This document shows positions 1 through 9,547 of a DNA stretch of 64,000 nt, piece after piece. The position numbers were made by a program, and so were the translations under genes. The stretch spans positions 1-64,000 of the forward strand of contig NZ_FCOL02000005.1 of assembly GCF_001544515.1 (NCBI RefSeq), read 5' to 3'. This DNA comes from Caballeronia terrestris (lineage in GTDB: Bacteria > Pseudomonadota > Gammaproteobacteria > Burkholderiales > Burkholderiaceae). The stretch's first letter is position 1. Each line of letters opens with the position of its first letter. The notes under the pieces are model-generated. The model had not been told where the DNA came from and did no database searches. It worked only from the letters and a program-made list of their open reading frames with translations.

Positions 1-300
1 GCAGAACGTGAAGCGGCAGAACGTGAAGCGGCAGAACGTGAAGCGGCAGAACGTGAAGCGGCAGAACGTGAAGCGGCAGAACGTGAAGCGGCGGAACGTG
101 AAGCGGCAGAACGTGAAGCGGCGGAACGTGAGGCGGCGGAACGTGAGGCGGCAGCGCGTGCAGCGGCAGAGCGTGAAGCGGCGGAACGTGAGGCGGCAGC
201 GCGTGAAGCGGCAGAGCGTGAAGCAGCAGAGCGTGAAGCGGCAGAACGCGAAAAGGCAGAACGCGAAGCCGCAGCGCGTGCAGCGGCAGAACATGAGGCA
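1..300 (+). repeat. 15-bp tandem repeat (minisatellite) inside fimV
   Basis: The unit GCAGAACGTGAAGCG repeats in phase from base 1. The first six copies (1-90) are identical, and later copies carry A/G changes such as GCGGAACGTGAGGCG at 121-150. Degenerate copies continue to about 300, and AEREA-like peptide units to about 570. Because the unit is a multiple of three, gain or loss of copies changes protein length without a frameshift. The array runs off the left edge, so its full length is unknown. Confidence 0.95.
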
Positions 301-1173
301 GCAGAGCGCGATGCGGCGGCGCATGAGGCTGCAGAACGGGAAGTGCAAGCGCGCGAAACGGCAGGGCGAGAAGCCGCAGAACGTGACGCGGCCGAGCGTG
401 AAGCAGCAGCGCGTGAGGCGGAACAGCGCGAAGCCGACGCACGGGCAGCCACAGCCCGCGAGGCAGAAGCGCGCGATGCAGAACGACGCGCCACTGAGGC
501 ACGTGAAAGCGCCGCGCGCGAAGCAGAGCTACGCGAAGCCGCCGAGCAAGCCGCGCAACAACGCGCGCTCAGCCCCCTCGAACCCGACGACGAACCCACC
601 CCCGCCGCTCGTCTCCCGCAGCCCAAATTCCCCCGCGAGGCGATCGAGGCACTCGGCTCACTCGACCTGACGTTGCCGCCGCGCCGCGAGCTGTCGTCGT
701 CATCGATTTCGCCTGCGCCTGTTACGCCTCAGCCGTTGGCAGAACCGGCAGCCGCGTCGCAAGCCGCGCACGACGACCCGATTAATCCGACCCCTATCAA
801 ACCCCAACCCGTCGCAGGGCCCACCGTCCTGCAACGGCAAACACAAACGGACCCTTCGTCGGCCGCAGCCGAAATCGAAGCCGGCACCACCGGCGCAGCC
901 TCCGTCGCGGGACTCGGCGCATCGAAATTCGGCCCGATGAGCCTCGACTTCAAGCTCGACGCGAAATCGAGCCACACCGACCCGCTGCCCGCCTTCACGC
1001 CCCAGCAAATAGCGGCGATCGCGCGCAACAAGCTGGAACTCGCGGCCGAGTACATCGACCTCGGCGACCTTTCCGGCGCGCGCACGCTGCTGCAGGAAGT
1101 GATCGAATCGAACGATCCCGCGACCCGCCAGCAAGCCGCCGCGCTCCTCTCGACGCTCGCGCCGCATTCCTGA
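1..1173 (+). CDS. fimV: FimV-like peptidoglycan-binding/TPR protein, C-terminal part (5' end outside window)
   Basis: Frame 1 is open from the first base to TGA at 1171-1173, so only the C-terminal 390 residues are present. The first ~190 residues are a highly charged Ala/Glu/Arg repeat (AEREA units), probably a long helix or coiled coil. A Pro/Ala-rich linker follows, and the last ~75 residues ([19 protein letters not shown], then [18 protein letters not shown]) match the TPR-like FimV C-terminal domain. FimV proteins are inner-membrane proteins involved in type IV pilus assembly, polarity and twitching; the LysM and membrane parts would lie upstream. The gene ends one base before the truA start codon, which supports co-transcription with truA-trp. 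Position next to truA is the usual one in Burkholderia and Pseudomonas. Confidence is high for the C-terminal domain; the role in pili is family knowledge. Confidence 0.85.
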   Translation, partial: AEREAAEREAAEREAAEREAAEREAAEREAAEREAAEREAAEREAAEREAAARAAAEREAAEREAAAREAAEREAAEREAAEREKAEREAAARAAAEHEAAERDAAAHEAAEREVQARETAGREAAERDAAEREAAAREAEQREADARAATAREAEARDAERRATEARESAAREAELREAAEQAAQQRALSPLEPDDEPTPAARLPQPKFPREAIEALGSLDLTLPPRRELSSSSISPAPVTPQPLAEPAAASQAAHDDPINPTPIKPQPVAGPTVLQRQTQTDPSSAAAEIEAGTTGAASVAGLGASKFGPMSLDFKLDAKSSHTDPLPAFTPQQIAAIARNKLELAAEYIDLGDLSGARTLLQEVIESNDPATRQQAAALLSTLAPHS

Positions 1174-1174
1174 C

Positions 1175-1984
1175 ATGCGTATCGCGTTGGGTGTCCAGTA
1201 CGACGGATCGGCGTTTTGTGGCTGGCAATCGCAGCCGCACGGCAAGACGGTGCAGGACGAACTCGAGCGAGCGCTCGCGGATTTCACGCAAACGCGTGTC
1301 CAGACGATCGTCGCGGGGCGGACGGATACGGGCGTCCACGGACTCGGCCAGGTCGTCCATTTCGATACCGCCCTCGATCGCACCGACTTCTCATGGGTGC
1401 GCGGCACGAACGCGTTCCTGCCGCCGACGGTCGCCGTGCAATGGGCGAAGCCGATGCCCGACGATTTTCACGCGCGCTTCGCCGCGTTCGAACGCACCTA
1501 TTACTACGTGCTGTACGTGCACCCGGTGCGCTCGCCGATGCTTTCCGGCCGCACCGGCTGGGCTCACACGCCGCTCGATGCCCAGGCGATGCGCGATGCG
1601 GTGGCGTGTCTCATCGGCGAGCACGATTTTTCGTCGTTTCGCGCGGCCGATTGCCAGTCGAAGACGCCGGTCAAGCACTTGCATCAGATCGACATCCGCG
1701 AGCAGGGCGACTTCATCCACTTCCGGTTCCGCGGGAACGCGTTCCTCCATCACATGGTGCGCAACCTGATGGGCTGCTTCGTCGCGATCGGTCGCGGACG
1801 GCATCCTTCTTCGTGGATGGCCGACGTCCTCGCCGCGCGCGATCGCAAGTTCGCCGCGCCGACCTTCATGCCCGACGGCCTCTATCTGGCCGAGGTCGGT
1901 TATCCTGAAAACTTTGCCGTGCCCGCCCCGCACCTCGGCAGCATGCCGTGGAACGCCGTCTGGGCCGATTCGGATTTGAAATGA
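1175..1984 (+). CDS. truA: tRNA pseudouridine(38-40) synthase TruA
   Basis: The 269-residue protein has the usual TruA length. It isomerises uridine to pseudouridine at positions 38-40 of the tRNA anticodon stem-loop. The catalytic aspartate lies in GRTDTGVHG (Asp about residue 51), and the N-terminal [10 protein letters not shown] and later [11 protein letters not shown] segments are family signatures. ATG at 1175 follows the fimV stop by one base. The stop (1982-1984) overlaps the trpF ATG (1981) as ATGA, so translation of truA and trpF is probably coupled. Nothing unusual is seen. Confidence 0.97.
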   Translation: MRIALGVQYDGSAFCGWQSQPHGKTVQDELERALADFTQTRVQTIVAGRTDTGVHGLGQVVHFDTALDRTDFSWVRGTNAFLPPTVAVQWAKPMPDDFHARFAAFERTYYYVLYVHPVRSPMLSGRTGWAHTPLDAQAMRDAVACLIGEHDFSSFRAADCQSKTPVKHLHQIDIREQGDFIHFRFRGNAFLHHMVRNLMGCFVAIGRGRHPSSWMADVLAARDRKFAAPTFMPDGLYLAEVGYPENFAVPAPHLGSMPWNAVWADSDLK

Positions 1985-2649
1985 CCGACCCGACCCTTCA
2001 TCGCACGCGAATCAAGCTCTGCGGACTTTCAAAAGCCGAAGACGTGAAGCATGCCGTCGAACTCGGCGCGGACGCCGTCGGCTTCGTTTTCTACGACAAA
2101 AGCGCGCGATCGGTGAACGTCGCGCAGGCCGCGGAACTCACTTGGCACGTTCCGCCGCTCGTATCGTCGGTCGGGTTGTTCGTGAATGCGAGCGCCGACT
2201 GGATTCGCGAAGTGACATCGAACGTGCGGTTGTCGCTGCTGCAGTTTCACGGTGACGAAACGTCCGAACAATGCGCGGAACTCGCTGCGACCGCGGGTTT
2301 GCCCTGGTGGCGCGCCGTGCGCGTAGGCCCTGATGCGACGGCAGCCGATTTGATAGAATCATCTCTTAAATATTCAGCGGCTGATGGCCTCCTGCTCGAC
2401 GCACATGTCGACGGCTACGGCGGCGGTGGAAAGGTATTCGATTGGTCACTTATCCCAACAGATCTCGGGCATCGGGCCGTTTTGAGTGGTGGGTTGAACG
2501 CTCAAAACGTCCTTGACGCTATCCAGCGAGTGCGCCCGTACGCAGTCGATGTCTCCAGCGGCATCGAAGTACCGGGCGCCAAGGGCGTGAAGGATCACGC
2601 CCGAATGGCGGCGTTCGTGCGCGCGGTGCGCGCGGCGGACGCTGGGTGA
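1981..2649 (+). CDS. trpF: Phosphoribosylanthranilate isomerase
   Basis: This 222-residue TIM-barrel enzyme converts N-(5-phosphoribosyl)anthranilate to the carboxyphenylamino-deoxyribulose phosphate in tryptophan synthesis. The start is set by the ATGA overlap with truA; an upstream in-frame ATG at 1948 lies inside truA and is less likely. Visible motifs are the N-terminal TRIKLCGL (active-site Cys), the aspartate in [15 protein letters not shown], and the phosphate-binding loops [10 protein letters not shown] and [15 protein letters not shown] small 7-bp hairpin (2656-2662 with 2672-2678) lies between trpF and trpB. Confidence 0.96.
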   Translation: MTDPTLHRTRIKLCGLSKAEDVKHAVELGADAVGFVFYDKSARSVNVAQAAELTWHVPPLVSSVGLFVNASADWIREVTSNVRLSLLQFHGDETSEQCAELAATAGLPWWRAVRVGPDATAADLIESSLKYSAADGLLLDAHVDGYGGGGKVFDWSLIPTDLGHRAVLSGGLNAQNVLDAIQRVRPYAVDVSSGIEVPGAKGVKDHARMAAFVRAVRAADAG

Positions 2650-2696
2650 ATTAAACGTGGCAGCGCCTGCTTGCCACGACCACCGAGAGTGACGCG

Positions 2697-3890
2697 ATGT
2701 ACAACTTACCTGACGAAAGAGGCCATTTCGGCCAATATGGCGGCGTGTTCGTCTCCGAAACGCTGATCCACGCCCTCGATGAATTGCGCGATGCCTATGA
2801 TGTTGCGCGCAATGATCCCGAATTCATCGCCGAATACGAGTACGAGCTGAAGCACTACGTCGGCCGTCCGTCGCCGATTTATCACGCAAAGCGCTGGAGC
2901 CAGATGCTCGGCGGCGCGCAGCTGTATCTCAAGCGCGAAGACCTGAACCATACCGGCGCCCACAAGGTGAACAACGTGATTGGTCAGGCGCTGCTCGCGC
3001 GCAAGATGGGCAAGCCGCGCGTGATCGCGGAAACGGGCGCGGGCCAGCACGGCGTCGCCACTGCGACCATCGCCGCGCGTTTCGGCATGGAATGCGTGGT
3101 CTACATGGGTTCGGAGGACGTGCGCCGGCAGGCCGCGAACGTGTATCGGATGAAACTGCTCGGCGCGACCGTGATTCCCGTCGAATCCGGCTCGAAGACG
3201 CTGAAGGACGCGCTGAACGAGGCGATGCGCGACTGGGTGACGAACGTCGAAAACACGTTCTACATCATCGGTACAGTGGCTGGACCGCATCCGTATCCGA
3301 TGATGGTGCGCGACTTCCAGCGCGTGATCGGCGATGAATGCCGCGTGCAGATGCCCGAGATGACAGGACGGCAGCCGGACGCGGTGATCGCGTGCGTTGG
3401 CGGCGGATCGAATGCGATGGGCATTTTTTACCCATATATCGAGGACGAAGCCGTGCGTTTGATCGGCGTCGAGGCAGCAGGCGACGGCATTGAAACCGGC
3501 CGTCACGCGGCTTCACTGATGGGCGGAAGCCCTGGCGTGCTCCACGGTAATCGCACCTATCTGCTGCAGGACGAGAACGGGCAGATCATTGAGACGCACT
3601 CGATTTCCGCGGGTCTTGACTATCCCGGCGTCGGCCCCGAGCACGCGTGGCTGAAGGACATTGGCCGCGCGGAATATGTCGGCATCACCGACGACGAAGC
3701 CCTGAAAGCCTTCCACGACTGCTGCCGCATCGAGGGGATCATTCCCGCGCTCGAATCGAGTCACGCGCTGGCTTACGGCGCAAAGCTCGCGCAGACGCTG
3801 CCGAAGGACAAAGTGCTGCTCGTCAACCTGTCGGGTCGCGGCGACAAGGACATGCACACGGTCGCCGAGCGATCGGGCATCCAGTTCTGA
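2697..3890 (+). CDS. trpB: Tryptophan synthase beta subunit
   Basis: The 397-residue PLP enzyme condenses indole with serine to form tryptophan in the alpha2-beta2 complex. The PLP lysine is Lys90 in [10 protein letters not shown]. The phosphate-binding glycine loop ([10 protein letters not shown]) and the C-terminal LSGRGDKDM motif are intact. It is separated from its partner trpA by a DNA methyltransferase gene, an insertion seen at this locus in Burkholderia. The start ATG 2697 lies 47 bases after trpF. The sequence looks fully functional. Confidence 0.98.
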   Translation: MYNLPDERGHFGQYGGVFVSETLIHALDELRDAYDVARNDPEFIAEYEYELKHYVGRPSPIYHAKRWSQMLGGAQLYLKREDLNHTGAHKVNNVIGQALLARKMGKPRVIAETGAGQHGVATATIAARFGMECVVYMGSEDVRRQAANVYRMKLLGATVIPVESGSKTLKDALNEAMRDWVTNVENTFYIIGTVAGPHPYPMMVRDFQRVIGDECRVQMPEMTGRQPDAVIACVGGGSNAMGIFYPYIEDEAVRLIGVEAAGDGIETGRHAASLMGGSPGVLHGNRTYLLQDENGQIIETHSISAGLDYPGVGPEHAWLKDIGRAEYVGITDDEALKAFHDCCRIEGIIPALESSHALAYGAKLAQTLPKDKVLLVNLSGRGDKDMHTVAERSGIQF

Positions 3891-3901
3891 GCGCCCGGGC
3901 G

Positions 3902-4789
3902 ATGCGCAACGTGATCGACGAGTCGCTGTCGGTGGGCGCCCTGCAGCTAGGCAAACCCGACATCGACATTCACAACCGCGATTTTCTGATCGATGCGGCG
4001 ACGATTCCCGACGCCTCGATCGACCTGATCGTGGCGGACCCGCCTTACGGCTTGGGCAAGGACTACGGCAACGATTCCGACATGCTTTCCGGCGAGGCTT
4101 TTCTCGACTGGACGTATGGCTGGCTCGATCTCGTTATTCCCAAACTCAAGCCGACGGGTTCGCTGTATATCTTCTGCACCTGGCAATATTCGCCCGAACT
4201 TTTCGTGTTCCTCAAGCGCCGCCTTATGATGGTCAACGAGATCGTCTGGGACCGGCGCGTGCCGAGCATGGGCGGAACGACGCGTAAATATACGTCAGTG
4301 CACGATAACATCGGTTATTTCGCGGTATCGAAGGACTACTACTTCGATCTCGATCCCGTGCGCATTCCCTACGACGCAGTCACCAAGAAGGCTCGTTCGC
4401 GCAAACTGTTCGAAGGCAGTAAGTGGCTGGAGCTTGGCTATAATCCAAAGGATCTCTGGTCGGTATCGAGGCTCCATCGGCAGCACGCCGAACGCGTCGA
4501 TCACCCGACCCAGAAGCCTCTTGAAATCGTCGAACGCATGGTGCTCGCGAGTTGTCCGCCGGGCGGCCGCGTGCTCGATCCGTTCATGGGCAGCGGCACC
4601 ACGGCGGTCGCGTGCGCCCGTCATGGCCGTCAGTTCACCGGCTACGAAATCAATTCCGATTATTGCGCGATCGCGGAGCAACGCGTCGCCGGGGCGAAAG
4701 TCGTTCGTCTCGCGCCGGTCGCCGCGGACAAGAAGTCGCGCAAGACGGAAGCCGAGCCGGCGCAAAGCCCCGCCACCGAAGCCGAATGA
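3902..4789 (+). CDS. Site-specific DNA methyltransferase (orphan, beta-class N4/N6 type)
   Basis: The protein of 295 residues transfers a methyl group from S-adenosylmethionine to adenine or cytosine N4 in DNA. Catalytic motif IV, DPPYG, is at residues 46-50. The target-recognition region follows, and the SAM-binding motif [13 protein letters not shown] is near the C-terminus; this order (motif IV before motif I) defines the beta class. An upstream in-frame extension to 3647 lies inside trpB, so ATG 3902 is chosen. No restriction endonuclease gene is adjacent, so it is probably a solitary, regulatory-type methyltransferase. From memory, a methyltransferase at the corresponding trpB-trpA position of B. 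cenocepacia has been linked to motility and biofilm phenotypes. The recognition site cannot be read from the sequence. Confidence 0.92.
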   Translation: MRNVIDESLSVGALQLGKPDIDIHNRDFLIDAATIPDASIDLIVADPPYGLGKDYGNDSDMLSGEAFLDWTYGWLDLVIPKLKPTGSLYIFCTWQYSPELFVFLKRRLMMVNEIVWDRRVPSMGGTTRKYTSVHDNIGYFAVSKDYYFDLDPVRIPYDAVTKKARSRKLFEGSKWLELGYNPKDLWSVSRLHRQHAERVDHPTQKPLEIVERMVLASCPPGGRVLDPFMGSGTTAVACARHGRQFTGYEINSDYCAIAEQRVAGAKVVRLAPVAADKKSRKTEAEPAQSPATEAE

Positions 4790-4862
4790 CGTCTGCGCGT
4801 CACTGACTCAAGGCCCGAGCGCGCGAAGCGCCGCCGGGGCCTACGTTTACAGAGAAATTCTC

Positions 4863-5666
4863 ATGTCCCGTATCAAGAATACTTTTGCGGCGCTTGCCGC
4901 GCAGGGCAAGAAAGGGCTGATCCCGTTCATCACGGCCGGCGATCCGAATCCTGAGCAGACCGTCGAATTCATGCACGCGCTCGCCAAAGGCGGCGCGGAC
5001 GTGATCGAGCTCGGCGTGCCGTTCTCCGACCCGATGGCCGACGGCCCGGTGATTCAGCGCTCGTCTGAGCGGGCTTTGGCGCGCGGCGTGTCGCTGAAAA
5101 GCGTACTCGCCGACGTCAAGCGCTTCCGTGAAACCGACGATAAGACGCCCGTCGTGCTGATGGGCTACGCGAATCCGATCGAGCGCATGGGCGCCGATGC
5201 GTTCGCGAAAGCCGCAAAGGAAGCGGGCGTCGACGGCGTGCTGGTGGTCGATTACCCGCCGGAGGAATCGGTGGAATTCGGCCAGGCGATGCAGCAGGCC
5301 GGCATCGATCCGATCTTTCTGCTCGCACCGACCTCGACCGATGAGCGCATCGCCGCGGTCGGCAAGGTGGCGAGCGGCTATGTCTATTACGTGTCGCTCA
5401 AGGGCGTGACCGGCTCGGCAAATCTGGACGTTTCCAGCATCGCGAGTAAAATCCCGGCCATCAAGGCGCACGTGCCCCTGCCGGTGGGCGTCGGCTTCGG
5501 GATCCGCGATGCCGAGACTGCCCGCGCCGTCGCCGATGTCTCGGACGCGGTCGTAATCGGCAGCCGGTTGGTGCAACTGCTCGAAGAGGCGTCGCCGGAC
5601 GCCGCCGCCGACACGCTGACTCGCTTCATCGCCGACATTCGCTCGGCGCTCGATTCTGCAAAATAA
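4863..5666 (+). CDS. trpA: Tryptophan synthase alpha subunit
   Basis: The 267-residue TIM barrel cleaves indole-3-glycerol phosphate to indole, which passes through a tunnel to TrpB. The catalytic residues Glu49 ([12 protein letters not shown]) and Asp60 (PMADGPVIQ) are at exactly the standard positions when translation starts at ATG 4863, which decides this start over longer in-frame options. The phosphate-binding GFGIRD loop is present. A GC-rich gap of 73 bases separates it from the methyltransferase gene. Confidence 0.98.
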   Translation: MSRIKNTFAALAAQGKKGLIPFITAGDPNPEQTVEFMHALAKGGADVIELGVPFSDPMADGPVIQRSSERALARGVSLKSVLADVKRFRETDDKTPVVLMGYANPIERMGADAFAKAAKEAGVDGVLVVDYPPEESVEFGQAMQQAGIDPIFLLAPTSTDERIAAVGKVASGYVYYVSLKGVTGSANLDVSSIASKIPAIKAHVPLPVGVGFGIRDAETARAVADVSDAVVIGSRLVQLLEEASPDAAADTLTRFIADIRSALDSAK

Positions 5667-5720
5667 ACGCGGTTCCGCGGCTGAATGGCCGCGAAAAGCG
5701 CACAAAGGGAAGGAATAACA

Positions 5721-6593
5721 ATGAGCTGGCTCGACAAATTGTTGCCGCCGAAGATCAAGCAAACCGATCCGAAAAGCCGCAAGGGCATCCCTGAAGGTCT
5801 GTGGATCAAGTGTCCGGCGTGCGAGGCGGTGCTGTATCGCAACGACGTCGAGGCGAATCTGCATGTGTGCCCGAAATGCAGCCATCACATGCGCATCGGC
5901 GCGCGCGAGCGGCTCGACGGCCTGCTCGATCCGGAAGGCCGCTACGAAATCGGCCAGGAAGTGCTGCCTGTGGACGCGCTCAAGTTCAAGGACAGCCGCA
6001 AATACCCGGATCGCCTGAAAGAGGCGATGGAAGACACGGACGAAACCGACGCGATGGTCGTCATGGGCGGCGCGATCCATACGCTGCCAGTTGTGGTGGC
6101 GTGCTTCGAATTCTCGTTCATGGGCGGCTCGATGGGCTCGGTCGTCGGCGAGCGTTTCGTGCGCGGCGCGCGCAACGCGATCGAGCAGAATGTGCCGTTC
6201 ATCTGCTTCACGGCATCGGGCGGCGCACGGATGCAGGAAAGCCTGCTCTCTCTGATGCAAATGGCAAAGACCACCGCGCTCCTGACAAAGCTCTCCGCTG
6301 CCAAGCTGCCATTCATCTCCGTCCTCACCGACCCGACGATGGGTGGCGTTTCAGCCAGTTTCGCGTTTTTAGGCGATGTTGTGATCGCGGAGCCGAAGGC
6401 GCTGATCGGTTTTGCCGGTCCACGCGTGATCGAACAGACGGTGCGCGAGAAACTGCCGGAAGGCTTCCAGCGCGCTGAGTTCCTGATGCAAAAGGGCGCG
6501 ATCGACATGATCGTCGATCGGCGCAAGATGCGCGAAGAAATCGCGCAATTGATGGCACTTCTGACAAGACAGCCGGCCGACTCGGTCGCCTGA
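5721..6593 (+). CDS. accD: Acetyl-CoA carboxylase carboxyltransferase beta subunit
   Basis: The 290-residue subunit transfers CO2 from carboxybiotin to acetyl-CoA, the first step of fatty acid synthesis, together with AccA. The N-terminal zinc ribbon (CPACEAV and [10 protein letters not shown]2-C pairs) and the crotonase-like core ([23 protein letters not shown]) are intact. ATG 5721 follows a strong ribosome-binding site (AAGGGAAGGAA). The trpA-accD-folC order is conserved in beta- and gammaproteobacteria. A terminator lies just after the stop codon. Confidence 0.97.
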   Translation: MSWLDKLLPPKIKQTDPKSRKGIPEGLWIKCPACEAVLYRNDVEANLHVCPKCSHHMRIGARERLDGLLDPEGRYEIGQEVLPVDALKFKDSRKYPDRLKEAMEDTDETDAMVVMGGAIHTLPVVVACFEFSFMGGSMGSVVGERFVRGARNAIEQNVPFICFTASGGARMQESLLSLMQMAKTTALLTKLSAAKLPFISVLTDPTMGGVSASFAFLGDVVIAEPKALIGFAGPRVIEQTVREKLPEGFQRAEFLMQKGAIDMIVDRRKMREEIAQLMALLTRQPADSVA

Positions 6594-6609
6594 CGCCCGA
6601 GCCGACCGG

Positions 6610-6648
6610 CGCCGCGCGTGAACCCTGAGGTTCCGCGCGGCGTTTTGC
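6610..6648 (+). terminator. Rho-independent terminator after accD
   Basis: CGCCGCGCG (6610-6618) pairs perfectly with CGCGCGGCG (6634-6642). An inner GAACC/GGTTC stem (6620-6624 with 6629-6633) closes a CTGA loop. TTTTGCTTT follows. It sits 16 bases after the accD stop, so it should end or attenuate the trp-accD transcript before folC. Confidence 0.85.
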
Positions 6649-6682
6649 TTTGGCGCCCGTTGCTCCCGAATCCGACGATCCA

Positions 6683-7993
6683 ATGAACACATTTTCCACC
6701 CTCGACGCATGGCTCGCGCACCTTGAAGCGGCTCATCCGGTCGGCATCGACATGGGTTTGACCCGCATCGGCCAGGTGAAGGACGCGCTCGGCCTCGCTT
6801 TCGATTGCCCCGTGATCACGGTTGGCGGCACGAACGGCAAGGGCTCGACCTGCGCGATCCTCGAGACGATCCTGTTGCGTGCGGGGTATCGCGTGGGATG
6901 CCACACGTCACCGCATCTGCTCGCGTTCAACGAGCGCGCGCGCATCAATGGCGCCGATGCCACCGACGACGAGCTCCTCGAACACTTCGAAGCGGTCGAA
7001 AAGGCGCGCACTGGCCTCGCGCAACCCGTCTCGCTGACGTATTTCGAATTCACGACGCTCGCGATCCTGCGCCTATTTGCGTCGCGCGGGCTCGACGCGG
7101 TGATTCTCGAAGTCGGGCTGGGCGGGCGGCTGGACGCCGTCAACATCATCGATACGGATTGCGCGATCGTGACCAGCATCGACATCGATCACACCGATTA
7201 CCTCGGCGATACGCGCGAGAAGATCGGCTTCGAGAAGGCGGGCATTCTCCGCGCGGGGAAGCCTGCCGTGTGCGGTGATCCGTCCCCGCCGCAAAGCCTG
7301 ATCGATCACGCCGAGGCGATCGGCGCGGATCTGTGGCTCGTCGGGCGCAATTTTCGATATGAGGCGCAGCCGGGCAACGAACGCCAGCAATGGAGCTATA
7401 TCGGGCGCGCGCAGCGGCGCTCGGCGCTGGCTTACCCGGCGCTGCGCGGCGCGAACCAACTGATCAATACATCGGCGGCACTGGCCGCGCTCGAAGCGCT
7501 GCGCGAACGCATCCCGGTGTCCGCGCAGGACATTCGTCTCGGACTCGCCAACGTCGAACTGGCGGGGCGCTTTCAGGTGCTGCCGGGCAAGCCGCAGATC
7601 ATCCTCGACGTCGCGCACAATCCGCACGCGGCGGCCGTTCTTGCGCAAAATCTCGGCAATATGGGCTTTTTTCCTTACACCTACGCCGTTTTCGGAGCGA
7701 TGGGCGACAAGGACATCGAAGGCGTCGTGAACCAGGTGAAGGGCGAAATCGACCACTGGAACGTGACCGCGCTGCCGACGCCGCGCGGGGCGTCGGCAGC
7801 GGCGCTGGAATCGGTGTTGCGCGAGGCTGGCGTCAACGACGGGCCCGACAGCAGCGTTACACAATTCGAAACGCCGGCCGCCGCTTTTCAGGACGCAATA
7901 AAGAGAGCGTCTGAAAATGATAGAATTCTGGTCTTCGGCAGTTTCTACACGGTGGCCGGCGTGATGGCCTACCGGAAATCGCAGCATCACTGA
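6683..7993 (+). CDS. folC: Bifunctional dihydrofolate synthase / folylpolyglutamate synthase
   Basis: The 436-residue cytoplasmic Mur-ligase-family enzyme adds glutamate to dihydropteroate and later to tetrahydrofolate. The ATP-binding loop GGTNGKGST is near residue 50, and the Mur-ligase central segments (LEVGLGGRLDAVN, IDHTDYLG) and the C-terminal ligase domain (DVAHNPHAA) are visible. ATG 6683 is preferred to the in-frame ATG 6650, which overlaps the terminator stem region. It is followed after 36 bases by the SPOR-domain gene. Confidence 0.96.
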   Translation: MNTFSTLDAWLAHLEAAHPVGIDMGLTRIGQVKDALGLAFDCPVITVGGTNGKGSTCAILETILLRAGYRVGCHTSPHLLAFNERARINGADATDDELLEHFEAVEKARTGLAQPVSLTYFEFTTLAILRLFASRGLDAVILEVGLGGRLDAVNIIDTDCAIVTSIDIDHTDYLGDTREKIGFEKAGILRAGKPAVCGDPSPPQSLIDHAEAIGADLWLVGRNFRYEAQPGNERQQWSYIGRAQRRSALAYPALRGANQLINTSAALAALEALRERIPVSAQDIRLGLANVELAGRFQVLPGKPQIILDVAHNPHAAAVLAQNLGNMGFFPYTYAVFGAMGDKDIEGVVNQVKGEIDHWNVTALPTPRGASAAALESVLREAGVNDGPDSSVTQFETPAAAFQDAIKRASENDRILVFGSFYTVAGVMAYRKSQHH

Positions 7994-8029
7994 GACGCAC
8001 GGCCGTCAAGCCCTCGCACCAAGCCATAC

Positions 8030-8881
8030 ATGGGACTTTTCTCGTTCGGCAAGAAAGACGACGCACCTTCCGGTCGCGACGCACACTCCGACTCCGCACG
8101 CGGCACGCGTCACACCGTCCGCACGGAACGCCGGACCCGGCGCACCGAGCGTCCCGACGCCGACGCGATGATGCTCGACCCCACGCTTCCTGAAAAGCAG
8201 CGCGCCCGGCGCCGCCTTGTCGGCGCGGTCGCGCTGGTGTTGGCGGCCGTGATCGTCCTGCCGATGGTGCTCGATTCGCGCCCGAAACCCGTCACCGACG
8301 ACATCGCCATCGATATCCCGAATCGCCCGGCGCCGCCTGTCAAGCCGCGCGCCAAGGGCCCCACCGACGCCGACACGCAAGCCGGCGTCGCGCCGGATGG
8401 TCCCGTTGCAGCATCGGAAAACGCGGTCGCTGGTGTAGCGACGCCGCCGGCCAAGACCGAAGCCAAAGCCCCGGAAACCGCCGCTCAGGTCAAGCCCGCG
8501 TCGAGCGCTAAACCACAACCGCAAGCACAAGCCATAGCCAAAGCAGAACCGAAGCCGAAGGCAGCGGAATCGGACGAAGCGAACACGCATTCGAGCAACA
8601 CCACCGCGAGCACGGCGAACACGCCGTCGTCGCCGCCGGGCAGCCGCTTCGTCGTGCAGATCGGCACCTTCGACGACGAAGCCGCAGCGCAGAACTGGGT
8701 CGCCAAGTTGAAAGCGGCCGGCGTGCCCGCATATGTCGAACATCGCAAGCAGGCAGACGGCTCCTCCCGCGCGTTGTTGCGCGCCGGCCCGTTCGCGGAT
8801 CGCTCGGCGGCATCGGCGGCGCTCGTGAAGGTGCGTCAGGCGGGCCTCGGCGGCGGCACCAGCAAGTCGTCGGCGAACTAA
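8030..8881 (+). CDS. SPOR-domain (DedD-like) membrane protein
   Basis: The 283-residue protein starts with a charged cytoplasmic segment, then one membrane helix (GAVALVLAAVIVLPMVL, about residues 65-81). A long Pro/Ala/Lys linker follows, and a C-terminal SPOR domain (SRFVVQIGTFDDEAAAQNWV to the end). SPOR domains bind septal peptidoglycan lacking stem peptides, so the protein probably acts at the division site facing the periplasm. The folC-SPOR-cvpA-purF order matches folC-dedD-cvpA-purF in enterobacteria, which supports the DedD-like assignment. Confidence 0.9.
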   Translation: MGLFSFGKKDDAPSGRDAHSDSARGTRHTVRTERRTRRTERPDADAMMLDPTLPEKQRARRRLVGAVALVLAAVIVLPMVLDSRPKPVTDDIAIDIPNRPAPPVKPRAKGPTDADTQAGVAPDGPVAASENAVAGVATPPAKTEAKAPETAAQVKPASSAKPQPQAQAIAKAEPKPKAAESDEANTHSSNTTASTANTPSSPPGSRFVVQIGTFDDEAAAQNWVAKLKAAGVPAYVEHRKQADGSSRALLRAGPFADRSAASAALVKVRQAGLGGGTSKSSAN

Positions 8882-8888
8882 GCGGCCG

Positions 8889-9401
8889 ATGTTCACGAGT
8901 TTCGACTACGCGGTGATGGCCGTGATCGGGCTGTCTGCGATGCGCGGGATGTGGCGCGGCCTGCTGGCCGAAGCGTTTGGCCTGATCGGCTGGATCGCGG
9001 CGTTTTTCGTCGCCGGACACTTCGTCGGTGTGGTGGTGCCCTACATTCCGGGAAATTGGCCGGGCGGCGCGCTGACCCAGTGGCTGATCGCGTTCCTGCT
9101 GGTGGTCGGCGCCGTGCTGCTGGTGTCGAGCGTGCTTTCCGCGCTTTTGACGCGCATCACCGAGGTCACGGGCCTGCGAGGCGTCGACCGGTCATTGGGT
9201 TTGCTGTTCGGCCTCGTGAGAGGGGCTATATTGGTAGTGGTGCTGGTAGCTCTCGCCGGCCTCACCGAACTGCCGCAGAAAGAATTTTGGCGCAATGCGC
9301 TGCTCCGGCCCGCGGCCGAGCAAGGCGTGCGCGAATTGAAACCGCTGCTTCCCGCTACGCTCGCCGCGTATGTGCGCACCGCGCCGGACACCGCGCAGTA
9401 A
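8889..9401 (+). CDS. cvpA: CvpA family membrane protein
   Basis: The 170-residue protein has four predicted hydrophobic segments (FGLIGWIAAFFVAGHF and LIAFLLVVGAVLLVSS among them) and matches the CvpA family (colicin V production protein). In E. coli it is co-transcribed with purF; its molecular activity is not settled. The gene starts seven bases after the SPOR-gene stop and precedes purF by 146 bases. Length and topology fit the family. Confidence 0.94.
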   Translation: MFTSFDYAVMAVIGLSAMRGMWRGLLAEAFGLIGWIAAFFVAGHFVGVVVPYIPGNWPGGALTQWLIAFLLVVGAVLLVSSVLSALLTRITEVTGLRGVDRSLGLLFGLVRGAILVVVLVALAGLTELPQKEFWRNALLRPAAEQGVRELKPLLPATLAAYVRTAPDTAQ

Positions 9402-9547
9402 GACATACGCACGAAGGCTCGCTACACGAGGAACCGCGACGGCTCGGCGCACCGCCGATGCGATCTCTGGCGCCCGTTTCACCGGCCGTCCGCATCCGTC
9501 GTCCGACACCGCCTTTGGACCCGTTTCGACTCTTTGAAGGACATGCC

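Noticed and set aside
8..670. 220-residue Arg/Gln/Asn-rich open frame
   Set aside because: It is the frame-2 reading of the fimV minisatellite; frame 1 continues into the conserved FimV C-terminal domain.
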